Positions 56,501 to 64,000 of a DNA stretch of 64,000 bases are shown here, in pieces. Position numbers and translations under genes: made by a program. Under the pieces are notes generated by a model that was not told the DNA's origin, did not search any database, and was given only the letters and a program-made list of their open reading frames with translations. This DNA is from Porphyridium purpureum (taxonomy: Eukaryota > Rhodophyta > Bangiophyceae > Porphyridiales > Porphyridiaceae), in the NCBI GenBank assembly GCA_008690995.1, contig VRMN01000002.1, forward strand, positions 2,108,001 to 2,172,000. Direction: 5' to 3'. How positions within the stretch are numbered: position 1 is the first letter of the stretch; each line of letters starts with the position of its first letter.

Positions 56501-59500
56501 GTCAGATCTACTCCACAATGAGTGCGCAGGGTATGCGCCTGAAACAGATAAGCTCGTTGCTTGAGAGTATTGAGAATGATGTTCTTTATTACGAGGGGAA
56601 TGGATCGTCCGAGCAACTTTTGCGGCGCCCAGGGAATGAGGATATGACTAGTACCCCATCTTCATCTCACCTTCAGAATCTTGCCGTGCGCCGAAGAGCA
56701 GGAGAATCACTTTTGGCGTCACCGTCTGCGTCGCGCTCATCTTATTCCTCTCATGTGATGATGACGCCATTGCCGCCGCACGCGCACAAGACCAGTCCAT
56801 CAACGGGAGTTAGGGCGTCAGGGCTTAGAGATCGCCCTAGCGCTTATAAGTATTCCGCGGCAAGTGCAGCAGGCGCGACCGGAAGGTCGACGACGAAATC
56901 ATCGCACGCATCGTACGCGTCAAGCACGAGCGGGACCCCATACTCGCAGCGCTCGCAGGTGAGCGAAGGAACACTGCGGGCTCTAAAGACGCTTTCATGT
57001 CGAAAGGAGCATCACGCCATTCGCGCAGATGCAAGATACGAAGCACTTTTCCCGTCACCAGCTGCCCCAATTGCGAAGGCGCCTTCATCAAAGGAGAAAG
57101 ACGGCAAGGCGACGACTCTGACTAGTATGAAATCAAGAGTATTTGAACCGCCGCAGCAGCCGGTACGCGCGCCAGTGCCGCCCAAACAATTTTCAGATGC
57201 GCGTCAGTTCGCGCAGGAACCGGTACATCAGGACAGCCGAGGCAAAACACACGATCATGGAGGCTTGTCGGCTGCCGACACACCCAGCGCATTCGGCTTT
57301 GATGCGCGTGCCGATGCACGTAGTTCGCACGCACCAGAAGATGATAGTCTTTATCGAGAGTCGTGGCATCGGGGATTTGAAGGGTCAGCGGTTAAGGATT
57401 CAGGATTTCATGCTGCGAAGTCTGACCCGAACGGTGCGAAATTACAGCAGTCCGCGTTGAAGACGGCAGCGCCTCAGCACATGCAAAGGCCGCAAGCTCG
57501 ACCGAATACGGGAGGTCTGCCGCCAGATGACTCGGTGTATGACAAGCCAAAGTCTGCAGCACAGCAGATGCAAAAGCCACAAGCTCGACCGAATACGGGA
57601 GGTCTACCGCCAGATGACTCGGTGTATGACAAGCCAAAGCCTGCAGCGCAGCAGATGCAAAAGCCGCAAGCTCGGCCGAGCGCAGGAGGTCTACCGCCGG
57701 ACGACTCGGTGTATGACAAGCCAAAGTCTGCAGCGCAGCAGATGCAAAAGCCGCAAGCTCGACCGAATACGGGAGGTCTACCGCCAGATGACTCGGTGTA
57801 TGACAAGCCAAAGCCTGCAGCGCAGCAGATGCAAAAGCCGCAAGCTCGGCCGAGCGCAGGAGGTCTACCGCCGGACGACTCGGTGTATGACAAGCCAAAG
57901 TCTGCAGCGCAGCAGATGCAAAAGCCGCAAGCTCGGCCAAGTGCAGGAGGTCTGCCGCCGGACGACTCGGTGTATGACAAGCCAAAGTCTGCAGCACAGC
58001 AGATGCAAAAGCCGCAAGCATGGCCTGGTTTCGGCAACATTTCTGGGGCCAGACAAGAGTCGGCTTCTGGCTCTGTAAGTGGTGGCAACCTTTTCTCAGA
58101 TTCGCGAACGGCACCTTCATTTACTGCTTCATCTTTCGCGGCCTCAAAGGATGGAAAACCAGAATTGGTGTCGAGCTTTAGTTTCGGTACCGCGCAGAGT
58201 GAATCTTCCAATGCATCGTTTGCACAGCCATCTCGTGTTGACATCAATGCAGCGGATGTGAAACAGGATCAGGACAAAGGCTCCTCGCCTTTTGGAGCTT
58301 CGCCACAGGAAAAGCCATCATTCTCGAGCTTTGGGGCAGCGTCTGCACGCAGCGGAAGTCTAGCCGGGGGGTTGAGTGGTCTAGGTGGGATAGCGGACGC
58401 ACTTTCTCTTGGTGATTCTGCGGCGAGCGGCAACGCAGAGACACCAGGACCGCCGTTTGGATCGACAGCGCCGGCGTTTGGATCGTCGCCACCGGCGTTT
58501 GGGTCAACCGCAGCAGCGTTCGGATCGACTGCGCCGGCGTTTGGATCGACTGCGCCGGCGTTTGGATCAACTTCTGCAGCGTTTGGATCGTCTGCACCAG
58601 CGTTTGGATCGTCTGCACCAGCATTTGGATCGTCTGCACCAGCGTTTGGAAAGTCAGCCATAGGATTTGCAGGTCAGTCTAGTGGGGGTCTCTCGGGGCC
58701 GACATCCTCGACTCCGTCTTCGGGGACCGGGGTCGGCTTTGGGAATGCAAGTGCACTCGGCGCGTCTTCGGCCCCCGGGAACACGCCCGCGTTTGGCTCT
58801 ACTGCGGCAGGTACGCCTGGTGCCGCTTTTCCGAGCTCCTCTACGTCGAACACTGGCTCTTTGTTCGGGCAAAGTGCTCAACTTGGCAGCGGTTTTGGAC
58901 AACCTTCAGCGTTTGGAGCCACCACACAGATGTCTTCGGCCAAAGGTACAGGTTTTGGCAATGCCAAATCTGGCAGCACGGCTTTTGGATCAGCGTCTCC
59001 GTTGGGCAGCGCGCCAAGCGCGTTTGGTTCGAGTTCGCCGCTTGGAAGTCTAGGGCCACAGAACACGACCGCGTTTGGCTCTGGCGCAATGAGTGGTACA
59101 GTCAGGCTTCCCGGCGGTGGATTTGGATCGGCTAGTGGCTCTGCTGGTACGAGCGGCTTTGGTGCGCTTGCGAATGGTGCAAGTACTGGCGGTGGATTCG
59201 GGCAGCCGTCTGGATTTGGCGCTGTGGCACAACAGGGCTCTACAGGATTTGGTACGCAGGGCTTTGGAACATCAGCACAACAAGCTCCAGCGTTTGGTAC
59301 GCCGTCTGGATTCGGCGCCGCCCAGCAGGCTGCGCCCTTTGGCGCCTCGTCTGGGTTTGGTGCCCCATCTGGTTTCGGAACCGCTCAATCAGGTTTCGGC
59401 CAGTCTGCTGCACAGTTTGGACAGTCAACGGCGTTTGGATCTTTGAACGGCATTGGAGCTGGCCAAGCGGGCGGAAATTCCGGTTTTGGTGGGCTCGCAC

Positions 59501-59577
59501 AGCAACCCACGTCGGGCTTTGGTGGACAGCCTCAGCCTCACGCGCCGGCTCCTTCTTTTGCCGCGCGCAGAATGTAA
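53557..59577 (+). CDS. NUP214/Nup159-like FG nucleoporin
   Basis: A 2006-residue nucleoporin. Residues 1-500 read as a beta-propeller-like domain (FIRFVKEGHLRLC, HRVCVATSSASVLFYDIDAL, ALDLTRMDPVL). An acidic Asp/Ser stretch (about 545-580) and Ser/Ala-rich linker follow. Coiled coil lies at about 790-960 (VLMDEIREEMNQTAQLVADT, LVREMLAGLNAQIDRDAKAM). Residues 1309-1482 are six tandem 29-residue repeats. The C-terminus from about 1628 is a dense FG domain (AFGS, GFG and related). Propeller, coiled coil and FG tail in this order are those of NUP214, the cytoplasmic-side nucleoporin that docks DBP5 for mRNA export. Start at ATG 53557 (MAVASLDPEEVDF). Confidence 0.88.
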   Translation: MAVASLDPEEVDFIRFVKEGHLRLCADGQTRADDAPELVVPRVQDDLIAADSRAGYLFVGDPSACALAVMRLRDFEKEAETHRELKPDAALPQADTVKRLVLGEANYVCSVHVSSADVVQACMFAEGRRGDADDDTDGFTAMLAVGTSDHPRATRADQVLIYDMAHIHAYIDDPSNRATMPAPAVTLRPRAPEVRISRFTFVPASVRATFADRPSRCPADVMWVLTSGAVEIRSVTRQDDALEVHRAKNDADFGSHASVVGPHRVCVATSSASVLFYDIDALSSSASGASVSHLSADDTRRVPAPACDEGEGTIIIHCGLLSPVHLLVIYYNLEDAMSNFVVVDMQTWQRTSLGMLCPSMVEMDEQEDEQFDETDLAPHMFVRCIPDMSCAVVASSQCTDLEVLHFDADQSTWLNYLLQEGSQASLPMAIQGHGTEDTYPVGLALDLTRMDPVLHRDAASGASDLPPMPRVLVLSTASVVVPFCVADDRRDVRCGLLGPPAVPVAIAWSDLLRSVSATPEIQLSGDKGQTQALASAASALLPDDSSVDEKSDSVDGDDDDDDEKAGRSFTSPAESDNLTDSASRSSGSTANEQEHADALNELKAVLEGGLALGKDPSSGAGREEGGGRSRVDASALGRETQSGLFAPQRVATTSVEITSDSIGAKVPPASFDAPAIASFPARDEAQAKETRQGVSNVAPFAVPSSASKNDRRDAVARAAEARALGARAPSESAPKSHQSGPTSLETPVLEPSSAEKSSTSSQAANASDATGVTDAQSLKPETGPPARPVPPRADDIQGQVQVLMDEIREEMNQTAQLVADTIQTVETRDIELSHFCKLVRDDAGSLSRKLKETMRMQRLRFDQVHDHVDWLGKANGQYQQTLFEMKRNQERARLAAAAVEHASEEAADIDIYEHKFGNSRAARSVRALEEKMGLVREMLAGLNAQIDRDAKAMQESEQIGEAHAQTQSRATPLRSVSSDVYRQIYSTMSAQGMRLKQISSLLESIENDVLYYEGNGSSEQLLRRPGNEDMTSTPSSSHLQNLAVRRRAGESLLASPSASRSSYSSHVMMTPLPPHAHKTSPSTGVRASGLRDRPSAYKYSAASAAGATGRSTTKSSHASYASSTSGTPYSQRSQVSEGTLRALKTLSCRKEHHAIRADARYEALFPSPAAPIAKAPSSKEKDGKATTLTSMKSRVFEPPQQPVRAPVPPKQFSDARQFAQEPVHQDSRGKTHDHGGLSAADTPSAFGFDARADARSSHAPEDDSLYRESWHRGFEGSAVKDSGFHAAKSDPNGAKLQQSALKTAAPQHMQRPQARPNTGGLPPDDSVYDKPKSAAQQMQKPQARPNTGGLPPDDSVYDKPKPAAQQMQKPQARPSAGGLPPDDSVYDKPKSAAQQMQKPQARPNTGGLPPDDSVYDKPKPAAQQMQKPQARPSAGGLPPDDSVYDKPKSAAQQMQKPQARPSAGGLPPDDSVYDKPKSAAQQMQKPQAWPGFGNISGARQESASGSVSGGNLFSDSRTAPSFTASSFAASKDGKPELVSSFSFGTAQSESSNASFAQPSRVDINAADVKQDQDKGSSPFGASPQEKPSFSSFGAASARSGSLAGGLSGLGGIADALSLGDSAASGNAETPGPPFGSTAPAFGSSPPAFGSTAAAFGSTAPAFGSTAPAFGSTSAAFGSSAPAFGSSAPAFGSSAPAFGKSAIGFAGQSSGGLSGPTSSTPSSGTGVGFGNASALGASSAPGNTPAFGSTAAGTPGAAFPSSSTSNTGSLFGQSAQLGSGFGQPSAFGATTQMSSAKGTGFGNAKSGSTAFGSASPLGSAPSAFGSSSPLGSLGPQNTTAFGSGAMSGTVRLPGGGFGSASGSAGTSGFGALANGASTGGGFGQPSGFGAVAQQGSTGFGTQGFGTSAQQAPAFGTPSGFGAAQQAAPFGASSGFGAPSGFGTAQSGFGQSAAQFGQSTAFGSLNGIGAGQAGGNSGFGGLAQQPTSGFGGQPQPHAPAPSFAARRM
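57481..58020 (+). repeat. Six tandem 87-bp repeats inside NUP214-like gene
   Basis: Six full copies (57481-58002) and a partial seventh encode MQKPQARP-x-x-GGLPPDDSVYDKPK-x-AAQQ, 29 residues each. The two variable positions alternate between NT and SA, so the array also has higher-order structure from unequal exchange. The repeat lacks FG dipeptides and lies between the coiled coil and the FG domain. Confidence 0.95.
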
Positions 59578-59763
59578 ATTTGTACAGAGTGATTCTTTCA
59601 GCAATAGTGTGAATGTGTCGTGATCTGACATACTGCTTGCATTTTTTTAGTATTCCATACGATGTCGCGCGCGCGTGTGTGCGTCCTAGTGCCCGTAAAT
59701 CTGGACTCATGACGTTGGAGCTGCCGCCATGTTCCGCATAAGCTGATCTGTAAGCTGAGAGAC

Positions 59764-60300
59764 TCACTGTGGCATTCCGCCTTCGGCCATTCCCGCGGGC
59801 AGGTTGTACTTTTGAGCGATCTGCTGGAACTCTTTTTGCATCAAGGCCTTGCTCTGTGCGTATGCCTCAAGCATGGCCTCCGTGACGGACGCGGACACTG
59901 CGTCGGCGCCCTTCTGGAGCAGTTCGTCGCTGATGTCACAGCGCACGGGCACCTGCTGCCCCGTGATCACCATCTTGACCATGCCGTCCTTGCTGGTGAC
60001 CTCGAGCTCGCGATTCTTGAGCTCGTCCTGCATGACCTTTGTCTCCTCTGTGAAAAGCTTTGCGGTCTTCATTGCTTCCATGATATTGCCCATTCCGCCG
60101 AACGGGTTCCCGCCGCCGCCGGCCGGCTTGCTGTCGCCGCCTCCCATGCCCGGGAAGTTGCCAAACAAGCCGCCGCCCTTCTTGTCCTGCATGACGAGCG
60201 TCGCGCTGGCGCGGCGCACGGCGGCCGGCTTGGAGCACAGGGTGCTCTGGCGCGCAGACAGCGCCGCGGCGTTGATTCCACACGCAGATACAAACGCCAT
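59764..60300 (-). CDS. YbaB/EbfC nucleoid-associated protein with plastid transit peptide
   Basis: This 178-residue protein starts MAFVSACGINAAALSARQST, a Phe-bearing Ser/Ala-rich leader of about 37 residues ending near VRRASATLVMQD. A Gly/Phe-rich linker follows, then the YbaB fold: NIMEAMKTAKLFTEETKVMQ, LEVTSKDGMVKMVITGQQVP and DISDELLQKGADAVSASVTE with a helical end. YbaB/EbfC proteins bind DNA as dimers and compact the nucleoid; plastid members in plants act in the plastid nucleoid. The 3' end converges on the NUP214-like gene. Confidence 0.93.
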   Translation of the reverse strand: MAFVSACGINAAALSARQSTLCSKPAAVRRASATLVMQDKKGGGLFGNFPGMGGGDSKPAGGGGNPFGGMGNIMEAMKTAKLFTEETKVMQDELKNRELEVTSKDGMVKMVITGQQVPVRCDISDELLQKGADAVSASVTEAMLEAYAQSKALMQKEFQQIAQKYNLPAGMAEGGMPQ

Positions 60301-60851
60301 GTCTCTGTTGCTCCGCGTCGCGTCAACTCTTTCTTACTCTCTCACACACACTCACACGCTGCTCCCGCACACGCTCCACGACTCGCGCAGCTCCTTCTCA
60401 CGCACAGCGCGCCGGCCGAACAACTGAACACCGCGCGCCGCAAAAGATCTCGCGCAACACTGTACTTCGACTTCCATACCAACTGTACTTTTATAACGTT
60501 AAAGAACGGGATCCGCCAGCCGAGCGGGCGCGGCACGGGTGTGCCGGTGGGAGCCGCGGGACGGCGCGCTGCGCCCGCACGCGGTGCGCGCAAACGCGCG
60601 AATGACTCTCCGATGCTTCCCTTGTGCACACAAGGACAGGACTGTGCACGCTCGGTTCGATGGAACGGTGGAGCGGCCAGCTAGTGCGGCGGTCTCCGCA
60701 TCGGCGCACGCGTACAATCTCACGCACACGCAGGCCAGCGTCGCACGCCAATCGGTTCGGTCCAGTCTAGTCTGATTCGGTTCGGTTCAAACCGGTCGCT
60801 CCCAAGTGAACTGGAACACATCCGGTTTGAACCGGTATTGATACCGGTTTA
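60301..60851. promoter_or_regulatory. YbaB promoter and retrotransposon insertion site
   Basis: ACTGTAC lies at 60459-60465 and 60482-60488, 159-188 bp upstream of the YbaB start. Next to the LTR, a 13-bp inverted repeat (60783-60795 with 60822-60834) and an 8-bp hairpin (60831-60838 with 60841-60848) are made of CGGTT/AACCG units. Confidence 0.5.
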
Positions 60852-61181
60852 TGCGTGGCCGGACGCGACAAAACGCATAGTCTTTGATGATAGCGTCTTC
60901 GTGAAGCACGCGTATACCAAACGTGTACCAATAGTAAACTACTGGTGGCTAGCTGAAGCAAGAGGTCCACAACAAGACGACTTTACTCCTTAACACAACC
61001 TAGCTCTTGCCTCAAAAGGAGACAGAGCGCCGACTCGTCGGCCGTCTCTCACACTCTAATGATATACTACTGTGGTTAACCATTACGGTCACCAACCAAC
61101 GGAGAGTTGTCATCATTAAGTATTTGATGACTCCTCATCACGTCATCAGGCAGGCAGAGAGGGATGACTATATTCCACGCA
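60852..61181 (-). repeat. 3' LTR of the copia element (330 bp)
   Basis: The segment is bounded by a 7-bp inverted repeat, TGCGTGG at 60852-60858 and CCACGCA at 61175-61181, giving TG...CA ends. A purine-rich tract on the element strand (about 61182-61190) directly precedes it, as expected for the polypurine primer. The LTR begins 39 bp after the polyprotein stop. The 5-bp sequence GTTTA at 60847-60851 would be one target-site copy if the boundary is right. Confidence 0.8.
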
Positions 61182-61219
61182 CCCCCTCATCACTTCTGCG
61201 CTGGCTGCAAAGGAACGAA

Positions 61220-64000
61220 TCACACTCGCTCGACAAGGTGCCAGCGGGTGTACGGATCACTGTCACACGACATCTTCTCATCATCATGGCTGTACGCATA
61301 GCCGCGCATGCCAGCGTCATCGTCGCAGTCGTCGGGCTGCATGAGCATCGCGAAGGCGTTGCCACGGTTTGCGGCGGAGCGAGCATGCGTCATACGCTGG
61401 GCGATGCCAAGGGATAAGCTTGCACCGTACAGGCCCCACGCGGCTGCATGGCCGCGAAACACGTCGGTGGCAATCGGCTTCGTCAAGCCGTCAGCGATGT
61501 TGTCGCGCGTAGCGACATAGACGAACCTGACGAGTCCGTCCGCTGCTATCTCGTGCAACCATCTCAGAGAGATGCGCTGCATCTTTGGCGCATGCAGTAG
61601 CCGGTCACTGTGGCCGCGCTCCACCGCGCGCAAAGTCGACTCGTTGTCGCACCGCACAACGGTCGGAGGCCAGCGCCTCAAAAGTTCTTCCGCCAGTGTC
61701 GCCACTGGGAACACGCTGCCTTGCGCTGCGTCGTGCAGCGCTACCAACTCAGCCTCGGTCGTCGAGGTGCTGACGCGCCGCTGGCGCCGACTGGTCCAGT
61801 CTACAAGGTGTCGGCATCTGCCATTCGATATGAAGAGCACGGCGCCGCTCGTGGATGACGGTGCCGAGAAGTCGGCATCAGCCCACGCGTGCAACCGAAC
61901 GTCGCGACTGCCTGTCGCGGGTATGTCGTATTGCAGACAGACGTCCGCATGCTTCTTCAGATACCCGACGATCTCGTCGAGCGCGCGATCCGCGCTTGGC
62001 CCCCACCGGTCGACATAACGCGCCACATGCGCCGTGGCATAAGCGATGTCTGCTCGCGTGGTTCGGCTGAGCCACAGCAGTTGGCCAATCACTGTTCGCT
62101 TGTTTGTCGGGCACGCGCGCCCGCCGGGTCCATTGTCGTCGACCCGCTCGCTGAGTGGCGTGCTGCGCACGCGCAAGTTGTCCGCGGTGTGGCCGTTCGC
62201 CACATGGGTGGCGTACACCCCCGAATCCAGTATCCATCGGCCGCCGTCGCGATAGATGTGCATGCCGAGATACTTGATAGGGCGCGTACGCGCCGAGTCT
62301 GCAATGTATTCGACCTTCTGGTCGATTCTGAAGACGGTCTTCAGTTGTTTGACCGCCACTCGTACCGCATCCGCATTGCCGAAGAGTGCGCCATCGTCGA
62401 CGTACATGCTCAGCGTGAGCATGCTGCCGTTCGCGTCGCGGCGCCAGTACTGGTTCTTGTCCGCGTTGGATTCTTGCCATCCAAGCCGCCGGACACGCTC
62501 GCGAGCGTCGTGGCTGAAGTCGCTGCCGCTCCTTTTCATTCCGTACAGAGCCTGCGGTAGCTCCACGACAGGCTCGCTGCATGCGGCCATCTTTCTGTAG
62601 TCGGCTTCGCTGACTAGACCCTTCACGACCGGGACCAGGTCGCGCAGATATCCGAATGTCGGACGGCCGCCCAATGGTGCACTGGGGTAGGCACACGTTA
62701 CGTCGAAGAAGGCGCCGTCGGCGGATGGTCCATGGAGCATGAGCGCCATGCTCATCGAGGCGCGGATCGCCAGCAAACCTGGTGGGCGATCAAAAGGATA
62801 CGGTTCTTCGCGCGCGCGACGCCCATCGGCGTCCAGCACGACGCATCCTTGCGCGACGATGCGGCACTTCGTCTTGTGGAACGACGAAGGCATTTCTGAA
62901 TTCTTCTTGTTGAAGAGGAGCTTCAACTTAACGAATTGCGCGTTCGGAACGCGCGCCGCCACTGCCTTGTCCATCGTGCGGCGGAAAGGCAGAGCGCCGG
63001 TGCTGGTGAGCGCACGAAGCTCGGATGCTAATGCATGGCGGCCGGCGGGCGTGGCCATCGCCACCGCTGTGGCCACAACTTCTGCCACCCCCAGACCTGC
63101 CGCTTCGTCCTCTGGTCCCCCTGTCGCCGCGCTTGTATACATTGCGTCGCTGCTACTCTCTGCTCGCGTCGCGTCGTTCCGCGTCGCGTCGCTCGCTGCT
63201 GCTGCGTGCACTGGAAGCACACCCAGTTCCGCTGCGCGCGCGCGTAAGCCGGCTGGTTTGCGGCCGCGCATGAAGAATGCTGGCCTACCCGCGATGGCAA
63301 GCCAGTCCTCACCAAAACGGGCAATGCCTTCGGATATGGCAATGTCCTCGGCCGGACTCCACGGCAGCTCAATGCGCCGATACTGTGCTCGTGACGCGAG
63401 CTTTCCGTGCTCGTCTCGGTAGCACTGGCAGTGCATTTGCCTGCATGCGCCGTCACCAGTGTGACGTCGGCTGGGCGCCGGACCCAAAATGCATTTCTCG
63501 CATTCGGTGCTCCCACCGACTATTTTCTTGCACTGTGTGCAGAATGCACGGTCCGGTGCATTGTCGCGTGCTCGCGACCATTGATCACCCGTCGCAATGG
63601 CCTCATCCGGAGGCCGCAGTGCCAAACGTCGCAATGGCCACTTGTCGGGAAGTGGCTTCCATTCGCCGACCTTCCTGATCGCAGATGGCCGCAAGTCGGC
63701 AATGGGCAGGGCGAGCAGGTTTATGGGCTGCCGCGGGTCATTCGGCCTCGGTGCCGTGAACCCAACGACGATTGCAGGCACGCCTTTCGGCTCAAATTTG
63801 CCGCGGCTCTCATCGTATATGAGAATGCCGCTCCCGAATGCAGGGATGGGCTTGTGCCATGTCAGACCGAGCCGTTGCTCGAAGCTGGTCTGCTCCTGCT
63901 TTGCGCCGCGCCAGGCGAGGTTTCTGGCCAGGCAAAAGTAGGCGGCGGCGAACGGATACCACGCGGTCGGCAAGCCAGACTGCATCAGCAGTGCTCGCAC
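61220..64000 (-). CDS. Copia polyprotein, C-terminal 926 residues
   Basis: In order: integrase C-terminal part (FGSGILIYDESRGKFEPKGV, typical copia motif before VGF), a cluster of Cys residues (CTQCKKIVGGSTECEKC), a SANT/Myb-like helix set (LPWSPAEDIAISEGIARFGE, DWLAIAG), reverse transcriptase with the catalytic YVDD in SMYVDDGALFG and the preceding ALYGMKRSG. RNase H follows, with the STSTTEAELVAL and DNIADGLTKP motifs of copia elements. The Cys block and SANT-like segment occupy the normally variable linker between integrase and reverse transcriptase and are not standard copia parts. The frame looks whole within the window. Confidence 0.92.
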   Translation of the reverse strand: MRALLMQSGLPTAWYPFAAAYFCLARNLAWRGAKQEQTSFEQRLGLTWHKPIPAFGSGILIYDESRGKFEPKGVPAIVVGFTAPRPNDPRQPINLLALPIADLRPSAIRKVGEWKPLPDKWPLRRLALRPPDEAIATGDQWSRARDNAPDRAFCTQCKKIVGGSTECEKCILGPAPSRRHTGDGACRQMHCQCYRDEHGKLASRAQYRRIELPWSPAEDIAISEGIARFGEDWLAIAGRPAFFMRGRKPAGLRARAAELGVLPVHAAAASDATRNDATRAESSSDAMYTSAATGGPEDEAAGLGVAEVVATAVAMATPAGRHALASELRALTSTGALPFRRTMDKAVAARVPNAQFVKLKLLFNKKNSEMPSSFHKTKCRIVAQGCVVLDADGRRAREEPYPFDRPPGLLAIRASMSMALMLHGPSADGAFFDVTCAYPSAPLGGRPTFGYLRDLVPVVKGLVSEADYRKMAACSEPVVELPQALYGMKRSGSDFSHDARERVRRLGWQESNADKNQYWRRDANGSMLTLSMYVDDGALFGNADAVRVAVKQLKTVFRIDQKVEYIADSARTRPIKYLGMHIYRDGGRWILDSGVYATHVANGHTADNLRVRSTPLSERVDDNGPGGRACPTNKRTVIGQLLWLSRTTRADIAYATAHVARYVDRWGPSADRALDEIVGYLKKHADVCLQYDIPATGSRDVRLHAWADADFSAPSSTSGAVLFISNGRCRHLVDWTSRRQRRVSTSTTEAELVALHDAAQGSVFPVATLAEELLRRWPPTVVRCDNESTLRAVERGHSDRLLHAPKMQRISLRWLHEIAADGLVRFVYVATRDNIADGLTKPIATDVFRGHAAAWGLYGASLSLGIAQRMTHARSAANRGNAFAMLMQPDDCDDDAGMRGYAYSHDDEKMSCDSDPYTRWHLVERV

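Larger units (their letters stand above)
60852..64000 (-). mobile_element. Ty1/copia LTR retrotransposon, 3' half (runs off window)
   Basis: The element lies on the minus strand and enters from the right edge. Parts in element order are the integrase C-terminal region, a Cys/His-rich block, a SANT/Myb-like segment, reverse transcriptase, RNase H, a purine-rich tract and the 3' LTR. The order integrase before reverse transcriptase and RNase H defines the copia superfamily. The visible frame is uninterrupted for 926 codons, so this part looks whole and the insertion is probably young. The 5' LTR and gag lie outside the window. A target-site duplicate cannot be checked. Confidence 0.93.

Noticed and set aside
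57392-58247. Two long antisense frames with Cys-rich repeats across the nucleoporin array
   Set aside because: They are mirror readings of the 29-residue repeat in the NUP214-like gene; repetition keeps all frames open.
1-64000. A clustered defence, biosynthetic or other accessory system
   Set aside because: The genes are individually recognisable housekeeping functions with mixed strands and eukaryotic promoters; no shared pathway or operon-like arrangement, CRISPR array or integrase-bounded island is seen.

Overview
The window is nuclear DNA of a eukaryotic alga. It is GC-rich and gene-dense, and almost every gene is one uninterrupted reading frame. Two proteins (the SLC4-type transporter at 47627-49528 and the YbaB/EbfC protein at 59764-60300) begin MAFV and carry Ser/Ala/Arg-rich leaders. 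A third (DUF2358, 17052-17948) has a similar leader with MAAF. A phenylalanine close to the N-terminus is typical of plastid transit peptides in red algae and glaucophytes. With the scarcity of introns and the Ty1/copia element at the right edge, this fits best with a mesophilic unicellular red alga such as Porphyridium. That assignment is inference.

Layout. 1-2.2 kb: an edge-cut RAD51-paralog gene and a CDC50 flippase subunit. 2.2-5.3 kb: gene-poor, with remnants of a coiled-coil gene and a hairpin cluster. 5.3-12.3 kb: an AlkB-like dioxygenase with a zinc finger, an F-box protein, a CAMK-like kinase and bystin. 13.5-29.1 kb: a TPM-RING membrane protein, an MscS channel, plastid DUF2358, a FAN-like BEACH-WD40 protein, a coiled-coil protein, a Ser-rich protein, a Spartan-type protease and a PH-AGC kinase. 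29.1-33.1 kb: a second gene-poor block with decayed coding-like pieces. 33.1-60.3 kb: a PH-CaMK kinase, aminoacylase-1, a possible small spliced gene, ALG7, CCA-adding enzyme, a mitochondrial carrier, EBP2, PAF1, ribosomal protein eL24, a plastid SLC4-type transporter, a JMJD7-like hydroxylase, an IMPACT/YigZ protein, ICMT, a one-pass membrane protein, a NUP214-like FG nucleoporin and plastid YbaB/EbfC. 60.85 kb to the end: the 3' half of a copia retrotransposon on the minus strand, with a 330-bp LTR.

Most genes are housekeeping: ribosome biogenesis (bystin, EBP2, eL24), transcription (PAF1), nuclear pore, DNA repair (RAD51 paralog, Spartan, AlkB), protein modification (ALG7, ICMT, JMJD7) and signalling (three kinases). 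They are not an operon-like system. Many are arranged as divergent pairs sharing a 100-400 bp promoter, and those promoters are strongly enriched for the heptamer GTACAGT (21 sites located by eye).

Four genes change reading frame near a GC-rich 5' end, which suggests one-base assembly errors or unmodelled short introns. The points most worth following are the GTACAGT promoter element, a plastid-targeted SLC4-type transporter, a RING finger split by about 128 residues in a TPM protein, the 29-residue repeats in the nucleoporin, and a copia polyprotein with a SANT/Myb-like and a Cys-rich insert between integrase and reverse transcriptase.
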